Source of the DNA: DATJLQ01 sp035509415
Lineage (GTDB): Bacteria; Pseudomonadota; Alphaproteobacteria; JACZXZ01
Length of the DNA: 25,025 nt
Assembly: GCA_035509415.1 (NCBI GenBank)
Contig: DATJLQ010000161.1
Coordinates: 1-25,025 of the forward strand
Direction of reading: 5' to 3'
Shown: one piece after another, positions 13,824-22,296 of the stretch
Layout of the letters: each line of letters starts with the position of its first letter
Position numbering within the stretch: position 1 is the stretch's first letter
Program-made: the position numbers and the translations under genes
The notes under the pieces: model-generated
Seen by the model: the letters and a program-made list of their open reading frames with translations, nothing else
Database searches by the model: none
Told to the model about the DNA's origin: nothing

Positions 13824-15659
13824 ATGCGCATCCTCGGTCTCTCGGCGTTCTATCACGACAGCGCGGCTGCCCTCGTCGAGGACGGCCGCATCGTCGCGGC
13901 CGCGCAGGAGGAGCGCTTCTCGCGCAAGAAGCACGACGCGCGCTTTCCGCGCCACGCCCTCGCCTATTGCCTCGAAGCCGGCGGGTGCCGGCTGGCCGAC
14001 ATCGACCACGTGGCGTTCTACGACAAGCCGTTCCTGAAGTTCGAGCGCCTGCTCGAGACCTATCTCGCCATGGTGCCGCGCGGCTTCCGCTCGTTCCGGA
14101 TGGCGATGCCGCTCTGGCTGCGCGAGAAGCTGTTCCAGAAGCAGCTCCTGCGCGACGAGCTGCGCAAGTTCGCGCCCGACTACGATTGGCAGAACCGCCT
14201 CCTGTTCAGCGAGCATCATTTGAGCCACGCCGCGTCCGCGTTCTTCGCGTCGCCCTTCGAGGCGGCGGCGGTCCTCACGATGGACGGGGTCGGCGAGTGG
14301 GCGACCACCTCGATGGGCATCGGGCGCGGCAATCGGATCGAGATCGAGCGCGAAATCCACTTCCCGCACTCGATCGGCCTGCTCTACTCGGCCTTCACCT
14401 ACTACACCGGCTTCAAGGTGAACTCGGGCGAATACAAGCTCATGGGCCTGGCACCCTACGGCGAGCCGAAATACGCGCGCGACATCCTCGACACGCTGGT
14501 CGATTTGAAGCCGGACGGCACCTTCCGGCTCGACCAGGACTATTTCGACTACTGCACCGGCCTCACCATGACCAATGCGCGCTTCGACGCCAAGTTCGGC
14601 GGGCCGGCGCGGAAGCCGAGCGAGCTCCTGACCCAGCATCACATGGACCTCGCCGCCTCGATCCAGGCGGTGACCGAGGAGATCGTGCTGCGGCTCACGC
14701 GCTCGATCGCCGCCGAAACCGGCATGCGCGACCTTTGCCTCGCGGGCGGCGTCGCGCTCAATTGCGTCGCCAACGGCAAGGTGCTGCGCGACGGGAAATT
14801 CGAGCGCCTCTGGATCCAACCCGCGGCGGGCGACGCGGGCGGGGCGCTGGGTGCGGCGCTCTGCGCCTACCACCTCTACAAGGACCAGCCGCGGACGGTC
14901 GACAACCGCTCGGACCGGATGGCGGGCGCCTATCTCGGCCCCGCCTTCGGGAGCGACGAAAGTGCGCGCCGGCTGAACGCCGCCGGGGCGCGCTTCGAGC
15001 GGCTCGCGGGCGACGCCATGATCGAGCGCTGCGCCGACGACCTCGCCGCCGGCAAGGCGGTCGGCTGGTTCCAGGGCCGCATGGAGTTCGGGCCGCGCGC
15101 CTTGGGCGCGCGCTCGATCATCGCCGACGCGCGCGCGCCCAAGATGCAATCGCAGCTCAACCTCAAGATCAAGTATCGGGAATCGTTCCGGCCCTTCGCG
15201 CCCGCGGTCCGCTTCGAGGACGTCGGGGATTGGTTCGAGCTCGCCGCGGAGAGCCCCTACATGCTGCTGGTCGCCGACGTCAAGCCGGCGCACCGGCGCG
15301 CGATGACGGCCGAGGAGCGGGCGCTGTTCGGCATCGACAAGCTCAACGTGCCGCGCTCCTCGATCCCGGCGGTGACCCACGTCGATTATTCGGCGCGGGT
15401 CCAGACCGTGCACGCCGAGACCAACCCGCGCTTCCACGCGCTCCTCTCGGCGTTCAAGGCGCGCACCGGCTGTCCGGTGCTGGTGAACACGAGCTTCAAC
15501 GTGCGCGGCGAGCCGATCGTGTGCACGCCCGAGGACGCGTTCCGCTGCTTCATGGGGACCGAGCTCGACGTGCTCGCGGTCGAGGATCTCTACCTCGTCA
15601 AGGAAGCGCAGGACCCGGCGCTGAAGCGCCCCTACATGGACGATTTCGAGCCCGATTGA
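13824..15659 (+). CDS. carbamoyltransferase (NodU/TobZ/SxtI family)
   Basis: A 611-residue O-carbamoyltransferase of normal family length, which transfers a carbamoyl group from carbamoyl phosphate, activated with ATP, to a hydroxyl of a sugar or other acceptor. The Kae1/ASKHA-type N-terminal domain shows MRILGLSAFYHDSAAAL, QEERFSRKKHD (28-38), the metal-binding HHLSHAASAF with His131-x3-His135, and TMDGVGEW (152-159). Later blocks are NSGEYKLMGLAPYGEP, CLAGGVALNCVANGK and PAAGDAGGALGAAL. The YrdC-like C-terminal half shows GRMEFGPRALGARSI, FRPFAP and VNTSFNVRGEPIVCTPEDA. It is the third gene of a tight plus-strand operon and converges on the SGNH gene at 15680 with 20 bp between. A sugar of the locus glycan is the likely acceptor, but a small-molecule product cannot be excluded. 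Confidence 0.95.
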   Translation: MRILGLSAFYHDSAAALVEDGRIVAAAQEERFSRKKHDARFPRHALAYCLEAGGCRLADIDHVAFYDKPFLKFERLLETYLAMVPRGFRSFRMAMPLWLREKLFQKQLLRDELRKFAPDYDWQNRLLFSEHHLSHAASAFFASPFEAAAVLTMDGVGEWATTSMGIGRGNRIEIEREIHFPHSIGLLYSAFTYYTGFKVNSGEYKLMGLAPYGEPKYARDILDTLVDLKPDGTFRLDQDYFDYCTGLTMTNARFDAKFGGPARKPSELLTQHHMDLAASIQAVTEEIVLRLTRSIAAETGMRDLCLAGGVALNCVANGKVLRDGKFERLWIQPAAGDAGGALGAALCAYHLYKDQPRTVDNRSDRMAGAYLGPAFGSDESARRLNAAGARFERLAGDAMIERCADDLAAGKAVGWFQGRMEFGPRALGARSIIADARAPKMQSQLNLKIKYRESFRPFAPAVRFEDVGDWFELAAESPYMLLVADVKPAHRRAMTAEERALFGIDKLNVPRSSIPAVTHVDYSARVQTVHAETNPRFHALLSAFKARTGCPVLVNTSFNVRGEPIVCTPEDAFRCFMGTELDVLAVEDLYLVKEAQDPALKRPYMDDFEPD

Positions 15660-15679
15660 GCGCGGCCCGCCGGATCGCG

Positions 15680-16972
15680 TTAGGGCTGCGGTGCCGCGAG
15701 TTCGCGCGCGACCGCCTCGGCGAGCGCTCGGTTCGAGGCCGGCGCGTAATGGGCGATGTCGATGCTGCGATAGCCGCGTACGCCGTCGAGCGCGTCCGAG
15801 AGGTCGATCATCGGAAGGTCGCCCGAGGCGATGTGCGCACGCACGGTCTTCACCATGTCCTCGATGTAGCGGTAGCCCGGCGCCCGGCGCGCGGCGGGGG
15901 TCACGAACGGATTGCCCGGCTCGAGGAAGGTCATCGGCTGGAAGAACACCAGAAGCCGGAAGCCGTAGCCCTGGGCGAGGGTCCGGAGCAGCACGAGGTT
16001 GCTGCGATAGTAGCGCACGATCTTGTCCTCGAACGCGGCGCGATGGAGCTCGCCATAGGCGGCCCAATGGCGGAACACGTAGTCGGCCTCGCGGAAGTCG
16101 AAGCCGGCGGTGAAGGCGTCGCGGTCGAACGGGATGCCGGCGACGTCGCGTTTCGGCCGCTCGCGCGCCTCGAGCCAGCGGTAGAGCGGCAGCGATTCCG
16201 CGAACAGCTTGAGACGATCGACCGACGGCAGCATCGCGCCGGGCGTGAACGCGATCTCGGCGCGGTTGAGGGAAAAGCCGTGGAAGATCACGTCGTCCTC
16301 GAGGCGCATGTTGCTGCGCGCGAGGAACAGGTCGTTCCAGCCGTCGAGGAAGATGACGACGCGCGGCCGGTAGCCGCGCTTCAGGAGATAGATCAGCTTG
16401 TCGATCTCGGCGCGCTGGTCGTAGGCCTGGGCGCCGAAATTGACGAAGGTGAGGCCGCTCGGCGCGACGATCTCGTTGAGGTAATAGGGCATGGTCTCGT
16501 TGCCGGCGAGGCCGTGGCCGAGGAGCGTCGAGCCGCCGAGCATGAAGCCCATCGGCCGGTCGCCGCGCAGCAGGGACTCGACATAGGCGTCGGTCCAGCC
16601 CGGCTGATAGCGCGCCCCCTCGAGCCCGATGCGGTAGAAGCGGTTGTCGACGCGCGCGGTCGCGAAGGGAAGCGTCGGGTGGAAGGCGAAGCCGGGCGAC
16701 GCGTTGAAGCGCGCCATCGCCTCGCCGTCGGTCGAGACGCCGAAGATCGCGCGCAGGACCGGCAGCGACGCCGGGGAGCCCGGCCAGAGCGACGCGCTGA
16801 ACGTGTCGTCGACCGGCGCGGGTGCCGCCGGCTCGTCGAGATAGGCCGCGTAGTTGAGCGCGCCGAACAAGAGCGCCGTGATGCCGACGATCTGAAGCAA
16901 CGCCGCGGTCGCGCCGAGCACGGACCGGCCCGCCGCCGCGATCATCCTGCGACCGGTCATCGGAAATCGCAT
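15680..16972 (-). CDS. membrane-anchored SGNH-hydrolase-like protein
   Basis: A 430-residue protein with an N-terminal transmembrane anchor (about 14-43) and the rest most likely periplasmic. The SGNH pattern is visible: Ser148 in FMLGGSTLLGHG, a strand VVIFLDGWNDLF with Asn213, and Asp405-x-x-His408 in SIDIAHYAPASNRALAEAV near the end, which would complete a Ser-His-Asp triad. Such proteins often accompany SxtJ-carbamoyltransferase sets and act as esterases or acyltransferases on glycans. The frame is open to 17167, but ATG 16972 has a good GAGAGAGG site and yields a standard signal anchor, whereas the upstream part overlaps the preceding gene and is arginine-rich. It starts 55 bp after the 957-residue GT-like gene and is probably co-transcribed with it. 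Confidence 0.82.
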   Translation of the reverse strand: MRFPMTGRRMIAAAGRSVLGATAALLQIVGITALLFGALNYAAYLDEPAAPAPVDDTFSASLWPGSPASLPVLRAIFGVSTDGEAMARFNASPGFAFHPTLPFATARVDNRFYRIGLEGARYQPGWTDAYVESLLRGDRPMGFMLGGSTLLGHGLAGNETMPYYLNEIVAPSGLTFVNFGAQAYDQRAEIDKLIYLLKRGYRPRVVIFLDGWNDLFLARSNMRLEDDVIFHGFSLNRAEIAFTPGAMLPSVDRLKLFAESLPLYRWLEARERPKRDVAGIPFDRDAFTAGFDFREADYVFRHWAAYGELHRAAFEDKIVRYYRSNLVLLRTLAQGYGFRLLVFFQPMTFLEPGNPFVTPAARRAPGYRYIEDMVKTVRAHIASGDLPMIDLSDALDGVRGYRSIDIAHYAPASNRALAEAVARELAAPQP

Positions 16973-17027
16973 CGGCCTCTCTCTCGCCGCCGGTGACCCG
17001 CGCGCGGCCGCATCGCCCGCCGCCCGC

Positions 17028-19901
17028 CTAGCCGCCCGCCGCCGCGCGCCGCAGCACCGGCGCATCCGGAACCTCGTCCGCGCGATGGCGCAGCACGCGC
17101 ATGGTGATCGCCATGCTCGACCAATGCTGCTCGAACATGCTCGGATCGCGCAGCCGCGCGATCGCATTCGAGATCAGGACCAGCGGCGCGAGGCCGAGCA
17201 TGGTCAGGAGCGTGTACAAGCGCCGCGTCCACGGCCGGCTCTGGTAGGACGCGGTGACCCGCACCAGCGCGTCGCGCAGGGCCCGGCTGCGCGCATTGCC
17301 GAAGAAGTAGACGTGCGATTCGTCGACGTCCGGGAACAGGTTCTCCGAGAGAAACAGGTCGTTCGCCATGAACTCGGCATTGCTGCCGTTGTAGACGTAG
17401 AGGATGACCTCGGCGTCGTTCTTGAGATAGGGGCGGATCTTGTAATAGAGCGCCTTGAAGCCGACCGCCTCCTCGGGTGTGAGATCGCAAACGCAGCAAT
17501 CGTAGCGGCCGAGCCCGATGCGGGCGGGCAAAAGCGACGGCGCGTCGAACATCGCCGGGTCGAGGCGATCGGCGAGCACGCGGTCGAAATAGGTGCTCCG
17601 GGTCCCGACCCAAAGAATGCGCGGGTCGCCGCGGCGCCGGAGCGCGCTCAACCGCGCGAAGACGAATTGGGTGTCGAGCCAAAGCGGGTGCGCCATCTTG
17701 AGGTCCGGGACGCGCCCGAACACGCAGCCGTACGCCCAAGCGGCGATGGCGCGCGGCAGGCCGCGGACGAACGCGAGGGTGTCGCGTACCGGGTGCCTCC
17801 GCAAGCGGATCACGGGCAAGCCCGTATCGCCCTCGGCCGGCTGGCTCACGATGCCGACGTCGCCGAGGTCGAGGAGCGCGATGTACGGAATCTCGGCGTC
17901 CCCCGCGGGTGCGTCGGCGGGGCCGTTCACGATCACGGTCCCCGGCCGCGCCGGTCCGATCCGCACGTCGACGTCGACCGGATCGACGGTGCCGGCGATC
18001 ATGTCCCACGAAACGTCGAACCCGACCCGCGCGCCCGCGTCCGCCTTCTTCGATTCGAGGTGCAGCGGCGCCGTCCGCCCGTTCCGGAAGATCGCCAGGA
18101 CCACCTCGTTCTCGTCCGCGACATAGGCGTTCGCCCGGACCCGCCCGTGCACGACCGACTGGGAATTGCGCGGCACGAACCGGTATCCCAGGATCGAGAC
18201 GCCGCCCTCGGCGGTCGCCGCGGCCGGATCGGCCGAGAGCACGGTCGAGATCGTGGTCACGGCGGGATGCTCGAGCCGCGTCCGTCCGGTCGGCATCGGC
18301 AGCAAGGCGGCGCTTCCGGTGCCATGGCGGCGGATCACGTCGCTCACGTCGGCGCTGACGGCGCCGAGATCGACGACCGCGAAATAGGGCACCGGCATGC
18401 CGGGCGGCACGGTGCCGTCCGGCCCGTTGATGTAGATCGTCCCGGGGAGCGCCGGGCCGATGCGCACCTCGAGCCCGATGGCACCCTGCGCCTCGACCTG
18501 GAAGTCGAACAGCACGTCGAGGAACACCCGGCTGTTGGCCGCGACCGGCTGCGTCGCCAGCCGCAACGGATATTGCTCCCCGTTGGCGAACACGCCGAGC
18601 ACGACCTCGTTGTCGATCGGGGAATAGGCATTGACGGCGACGTGGATGCGCAGCACCGAGACCGGGCTCTGGGGAAAGAACGCGGTGCCGAGCATGCTGG
18701 CGCCCTGGCCCAGCGTGAGCTTCGACGGATCGGTCGGCATGACGGACGCCGACGCGCCTTGCACGCCGTATTCCTGGAACATCGCGCGGGTGGGCTCGAA
18801 CGCCTCCATGCCCTTGCCCGCGCGCACCTGGGCCTGGACCGTGTCGAACCACGATTTGAACAGCGTGTGGTTACGATGGTCCTGCGCCACCGGCGACAGG
18901 CGCGACACGATGTCCGCCATGTAGGTGCGCGATTCCGCGATCACGGCATCGAGCCCGTCGGGCAGGTCGCTCGAGTGGAAGATATGGAGGTGCGTGCCGC
19001 ACTCGCGCTGCTCCTTGGTGGTCCACGCCGACAGATCCTTGGCGATCTCGTCGGGCGAGATCCAGCCGAGCCGGATCATCTCGCCGCCCGCGGACCGCTT
19101 CTGCGGCTCGAGCATGAAGAACTCGTCGGAATCCGAAATGAAGTATCGCGGCAGGGTCGGCGCCGCGTCGGGGACGAAGGCGTAGTCCCACATCAGCGTC
19201 GGCTCGGTCACCACGCATTCGGGCCTGATCGCCACCAGCGCCACCGGCCACTGGTAGCCGATGAGCGTGCGCTCGTCGACGAACCAATAGAACTGGTCCA
19301 TGCGCCATTGGTGGCACACGCGCTGGTTCACCGTGCGCGCCTTGACGGTCAGGTGCTTGTGGTCGAGGGCGAGCGCCACCATCTCGCGCGGCGGAACCGC
19401 GAGCACGCCGGTGTCGGGGGCGACGAGCTGCTCGAGGATCGGCATCACGTCCTCGAGCACGGCGCGGAAGCTCGGATTGTGGATGACCCGGTGCCCCTCC
19501 TTCATCAGGCGGCCCAAGGTTCGATAGCTGCCGTCCGCGATGATGAAATCCGCGTTGAGGAACAAGAGATAGGTCTCGGTCATCAGCGGTCCGAGATCGG
19601 CGAAGCCCCGGTACAACGCGTAGCTCAGGACCACGCCGTAATCGCCCGAGGTCCCGGTGAGCAAATCGTCGAGCGTGCGCAGCTCCACGCGGCACAGGCG
19701 CGCGAGGTTCTTGTACGCGCTGGTGCGCTGGACGACCTCGTGCAGCATGCGCTCGGTCACCAGCACGACCTCGACGTCGAAATCCTCGACCAACGCCGGC
19801 AGATTTCCGGGCGCGAGCAGCGCCGGGATCGTCACGTTGACGAGCTTGCGCAGGTACGTGACACCCCAGAACGGAATGACCAATCGGACTCTTTGCGCCA
19901 T
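17028..19901 (-). CDS. GT-like protein with two tandem beta modules and Rossmann-like C-terminus
   Basis: A 957-residue multidomain protein. Residues 1-335 are the GT-A-like domain (LVIPFWGVTYLRK; TIPALLAPGNLPAL; VVLVTER; YLLFLNADFIIADGSYR, 111-127; MDQFYWFVDE; YFISDSDEFFMLEP, 253-266). Residues 380-513 and 547-680 are two copies of the recurring beta module, separated by about 33 residues. Residues 737-940 form a Rossmann-like region beginning HPLWLDTQ, then RILWVGTR, YDCCVCDLTPEEA, YLKNDAEVILYVYNG, with a hydrophobic helix LYTLLTMLGLAPLVLIS (895-911) and a last strand SSMAITMRVL. The start ATG has GAGGGG nine bases upstream. It is the first gene of a minus-strand pair with the SGNH gene and diverges from its 621-residue paralogue. 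The family is not named; transfer of a sugar is inferred, and the C-terminal domain lacks an obvious SAM loop. Confidence 0.82.
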   Translation of the reverse strand: MAQRVRLVIPFWGVTYLRKLVNVTIPALLAPGNLPALVEDFDVEVVLVTERMLHEVVQRTSAYKNLARLCRVELRTLDDLLTGTSGDYGVVLSYALYRGFADLGPLMTETYLLFLNADFIIADGSYRTLGRLMKEGHRVIHNPSFRAVLEDVMPILEQLVAPDTGVLAVPPREMVALALDHKHLTVKARTVNQRVCHQWRMDQFYWFVDERTLIGYQWPVALVAIRPECVVTEPTLMWDYAFVPDAAPTLPRYFISDSDEFFMLEPQKRSAGGEMIRLGWISPDEIAKDLSAWTTKEQRECGTHLHIFHSSDLPDGLDAVIAESRTYMADIVSRLSPVAQDHRNHTLFKSWFDTVQAQVRAGKGMEAFEPTRAMFQEYGVQGASASVMPTDPSKLTLGQGASMLGTAFFPQSPVSVLRIHVAVNAYSPIDNEVVLGVFANGEQYPLRLATQPVAANSRVFLDVLFDFQVEAQGAIGLEVRIGPALPGTIYINGPDGTVPPGMPVPYFAVVDLGAVSADVSDVIRRHGTGSAALLPMPTGRTRLEHPAVTTISTVLSADPAAATAEGGVSILGYRFVPRNSQSVVHGRVRANAYVADENEVVLAIFRNGRTAPLHLESKKADAGARVGFDVSWDMIAGTVDPVDVDVRIGPARPGTVIVNGPADAPAGDAEIPYIALLDLGDVGIVSQPAEGDTGLPVIRLRRHPVRDTLAFVRGLPRAIAAWAYGCVFGRVPDLKMAHPLWLDTQFVFARLSALRRRGDPRILWVGTRSTYFDRVLADRLDPAMFDAPSLLPARIGLGRYDCCVCDLTPEEAVGFKALYYKIRPYLKNDAEVILYVYNGSNAEFMANDLFLSENLFPDVDESHVYFFGNARSRALRDALVRVTASYQSRPWTRRLYTLLTMLGLAPLVLISNAIARLRDPSMFEQHWSSMAITMRVLRHRADEVPDAPVLRRAAAGG
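17862..18263 (-). other. beta module copy C2 (in 957-residue GT-like protein)
   Basis: Residues 547-680. Signature elements are ISTVLSADPAAAT, GGVSILGYRFVP, RANAYVADENEVVLAIFRNG, ADAGARVGFDV, VDVRIGPARPGTVIVNGP and a closing IPYIALLDLG. The usual P-V-A-A strand is changed to KKADAG. Confidence 0.88.
18363..18764 (-). other. beta module copy C1 (in 957-residue GT-like protein)
   Basis: Residues 380-513. Signature elements are ASVMPTDPSKLT, GASMLGTAFFP, VAVNAYSPIDNEVVLGVF, ATQPVAANSRVFLDVL, LEVRIGPALPGTIYINGP and a closing VPYFAVVDLG. By eye this is the copy nearest to the overall consensus. Confidence 0.88.
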
Positions 19902-20263
19902 CAGACGACGCCCCTCGGTCCCGGTCGGATCGATCGCGGCGTCCCGGCGGCGGCGCGCGCGTCAGTCGGCGCGGGTCCGCTCGAGCGCGCGGTCGCGCGC
20001 GACCGCCGGCCGCGTCCGGGCGTCAACGCCGGGGAATTCGCGCTTGTCACGAACATGTCGGTCCATTACGGTCATTCCCGATTCGAAGAGGCTTTCGCCG
20101 GGAATAGAATGCAGCCGAGAAATTTAAAGTCGACGGGACCCCACGCCGCCACCGCCCCACGACGGTAGATTTCGTGTGCATGCCATATCTTAACGATTGC
20201 GGCAACAAAAACCATCGCGCCGCGGCGCCGCGCGCCTAAGCCGCCGACCAGAGCCGCCGAGCG
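19902..20263. promoter_or_regulatory. 362-bp divergent intergenic region
   Basis: This gap lies between two divergent GT-like genes and should contain both promoters. The half next to the minus-strand gene is very GC-rich and includes the perfect 14-bp palindrome GGTCGCGCGCGACC (19991-20004). The half at about 20040-20215 is AT-richer, with GAAATTTAAAG (20118-20128) and CATATCTTAACG (20184-20195); the latter could supply a -10 box for the plus-strand gene. No confident -35/-10 pair, RNA gene or riboswitch is visible. Short open frames across it have no recognisable protein signature. Confidence 0.4.
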
Positions 20264-22129
20264 ATGAACGAGCGACCCAAAGCGCGCATCGTCGTACCGG
20301 TTTGGGGCGATTACCATACGCGCAAGATTTTCGAGCCCGTCGCCCTCCCCGCCTTGCTCGCGCCTGGGAATCTGCCCTGCCTCGCCGAGCGTTTCGACTG
20401 CGAGCTCGTGATCCTCACCGAGGCGCGGCTGGTGCCTTTCCTCGAGGCGTCGCGCGCGATCGCCGAGGCGCGCCGCTTGGCCCGGGTCGCCTATCGCGCG
20501 ATCGACGATCTTTTGCGCGTGCCGAACTACTCGGTGCCGCTCACGCTAGCCCTCTTCCGCGGCATCGAGGATCTCGGCGCCGCGATGACCGAGACGTTTC
20601 TCTTCTTCCTCAACGCCGATTTCATCCTGGCCGACGGCTGCTACCGGACGGTCGTCGACCGGATCGCCGCCGGCGAGACCCTGATCTTCGCGCCCAGCCT
20701 GCGCGCGTCCGCGGAGTCCGTCCTGCCGCGGCTCGCGGCGGCGCGGGATCGGGCGACCGGCAATATCGCCATTTCTCCGCGCGCGCTCGTGCGGCTCACC
20801 CTCGATCATCTGCATCCGATGCCGGCGGCCAAGATCGTCAATCGCCCCTTCCGCCATCCGCGCCGGATCGATCAATTCTATTGGGCGGTCGGCGCCGACG
20901 CGCTGATCGGCTACCAGTTCCCGATCGCGCTCGTTTGCGTCAAGCCCGAGCGCATCGCACCCAAGGTGCCGCCGAGCTTCTTCGACTATTGCGCGATCCC
21001 CGTGCTGGCGCCCGGCGCGCGGCGCTGCGTGCTCGCCGATTCCGACGATTTCTTCATGATGGAGCTGCAGCCGCGCAAGACCGGACGCGACCAGCTGCGC
21101 CTCGGCTGGCCGCCGCTCGCCGACATCGTGGCCGACCTCGATATATGGACAACGGAAGAGCAACGCGCGCTGGGCGGCGAGCTGCTCACGATCCATGCCG
21201 GGCCGGCCTCGGACATATCCGAGGAGGACCGCGCGCCGGCAAGGCGCTTCAACGCGGCGCTCCGCGCGCGCTTGTCGGCCCGGCCGCGAAGCCATCTCGA
21301 TCATCCGTTCTGGCTCCCGGCCTATGCCCAGTACCGTGCGCTCGACCGCGCGACGGCCGGCGTCGAGGCCGCCCAACCGGGCGTCGGCGGTTGGCGGGCT
21401 TCGGTCTTCAGCGTCACGGCGACCTTGAGCCGCCTCGCGCGCGCCGTCGCCGGTAGCGCCCCCGAATACCGCATCGTCCACCCGCTTTGGCTCTATTACG
21501 CCGAGCCGGCCGAGCGCATCCGGGCCTGTCTCGAGGGCGACGCGTTCGCCTCGACGGCCGTGCTGCCGAAAGGCTCGATCTTCGCGCGCCTCTTCAAGGA
21601 CCGCCCGGACGTGGAGCGCATCGAGTTCGATCCCGCCTTGGAGGATTCCGAAAGCCCGCTCGCGACCCTCGCGCTCGCCGAGGATGCGCGCGGCCGGCCG
21701 CGGCTCCTGTTCGTCGAGCTTCCGGAGCTCAACGCAGCTATTGCCGAAACGCTTCACCGTCTCGCGACCACGTGCCTGCCGACCGGCAGCGTTGTCTTGA
21801 TTTATATCAATCTCGAGCGCGGCGATGGCGCGTCGGCGGATGGAAGCTCGATCGCGCGCGATCTCGCCGCGATCGTGCCGGCACATTCGACCGCGACACT
21901 ATCTTTCTATGGCGCGCCCTTGGCTCATCTCGGCAAAACGTTGGTGGAACGGACGATCGCCGCCTATCATGGCGGCGTGCCCGGCGCCTTCTTCCGCTAC
22001 GGGCTCGCGGCGGGCCTGCTCATGCCCGTCTTCCTCGCGAACAACCTATTGGAAAGCCGTCGCTATCGCGGCCTCTCTAACCGCTTCAGCACGCGCCTTC
22101 TGCTCGCCTTCGATCTGCGCAACCCATAG
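20264..22129 (+). CDS. GT-like protein with short linker and Rossmann-like C-terminus
   Basis: A 621-residue relative of the 710- and 957-residue proteins. The N-terminal GT-A-like domain shows IVVPVWGDYHTRK, ALPALLAPGNLPCL (27-40), LVILTEA, FLFFLNADFILADGCYR (112-128), RIDQFYWAVG (201-210), CVLADSDDFFMMEL (255-268) and LRLGWPPL. A linker of about 50 residues (350-400) replaces the coiled coil or beta modules of its relatives. The C-terminal domain starts with the shared HPLW (406-409), followed by a strand LLFVELPELNAAIAE, GSVVLIYINL and a last strand STRLLLAFDL; it is more divergent than in the other two and no SAM loop is seen. The ATG follows a short GCCGCCGAGCG leader containing a weak GAG site. 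It is the first gene of the plus-strand run to the end of the window. Glycosyl transfer is inferred. Confidence 0.8.
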   Translation: MNERPKARIVVPVWGDYHTRKIFEPVALPALLAPGNLPCLAERFDCELVILTEARLVPFLEASRAIAEARRLARVAYRAIDDLLRVPNYSVPLTLALFRGIEDLGAAMTETFLFFLNADFILADGCYRTVVDRIAAGETLIFAPSLRASAESVLPRLAAARDRATGNIAISPRALVRLTLDHLHPMPAAKIVNRPFRHPRRIDQFYWAVGADALIGYQFPIALVCVKPERIAPKVPPSFFDYCAIPVLAPGARRCVLADSDDFFMMELQPRKTGRDQLRLGWPPLADIVADLDIWTTEEQRALGGELLTIHAGPASDISEEDRAPARRFNAALRARLSARPRSHLDHPFWLPAYAQYRALDRATAGVEAAQPGVGGWRASVFSVTATLSRLARAVAGSAPEYRIVHPLWLYYAEPAERIRACLEGDAFASTAVLPKGSIFARLFKDRPDVERIEFDPALEDSESPLATLALAEDARGRPRLLFVELPELNAAIAETLHRLATTCLPTGSVVLIYINLERGDGASADGSSIARDLAAIVPAHSTATLSFYGAPLAHLGKTLVERTIAAYHGGVPGAFFRYGLAAGLLMPVFLANNLLESRRYRGLSNRFSTRLLLAFDLRNP

Positions 22130-22296
22130 CGCCGCGCGCGACCGCGCCCGCGCCGATTTCCGTCGCCAGGGCCGCGCGACGATCGCGCCTCTCCTCGATC
22201 AGCGCATGACAAAGTGTCGGGGATCGTTTACACGTACCTTACATCAATCTTTCGCATTCCTATTTCAAGCGGCGATTGAACGCGAAGGCAGGCGCC
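22130..22296 (+). promoter_or_regulatory. AT-rich leader of the sulfotransferase-like gene
   Basis: A 167-bp gap whose second half (about 22205-22278) is much richer in A+T than the surroundings, with TTTACACGTACC, TTACATCAATC and ATTCCTATTTC, suggesting that the sulfotransferase-like gene has its own promoter rather than relying on read-through. GAAGGCAGG just before 22297 is its ribosome binding site. I cannot fix -35 and -10 boxes. Confidence 0.35.

Noticed and set aside
13590..16067. Minus-strand open frame of more than 800 codons
   Set aside because: It is antisense to the carbamoyltransferase and DUF5989 genes, both of which have conserved family motifs.
17085..20168. Plus-strand open frame of over 1,000 codons
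   Set aside because: It is antisense to the 957-residue protein, whose domains are repeated elsewhere in the window and so must be the real frame.
20072..20317. Minus-strand frame of 81 codons in the divergent gap
   Set aside because: It overlaps the start of the plus-strand GT-like gene, has no clear ribosome binding site, and shows no family signature.
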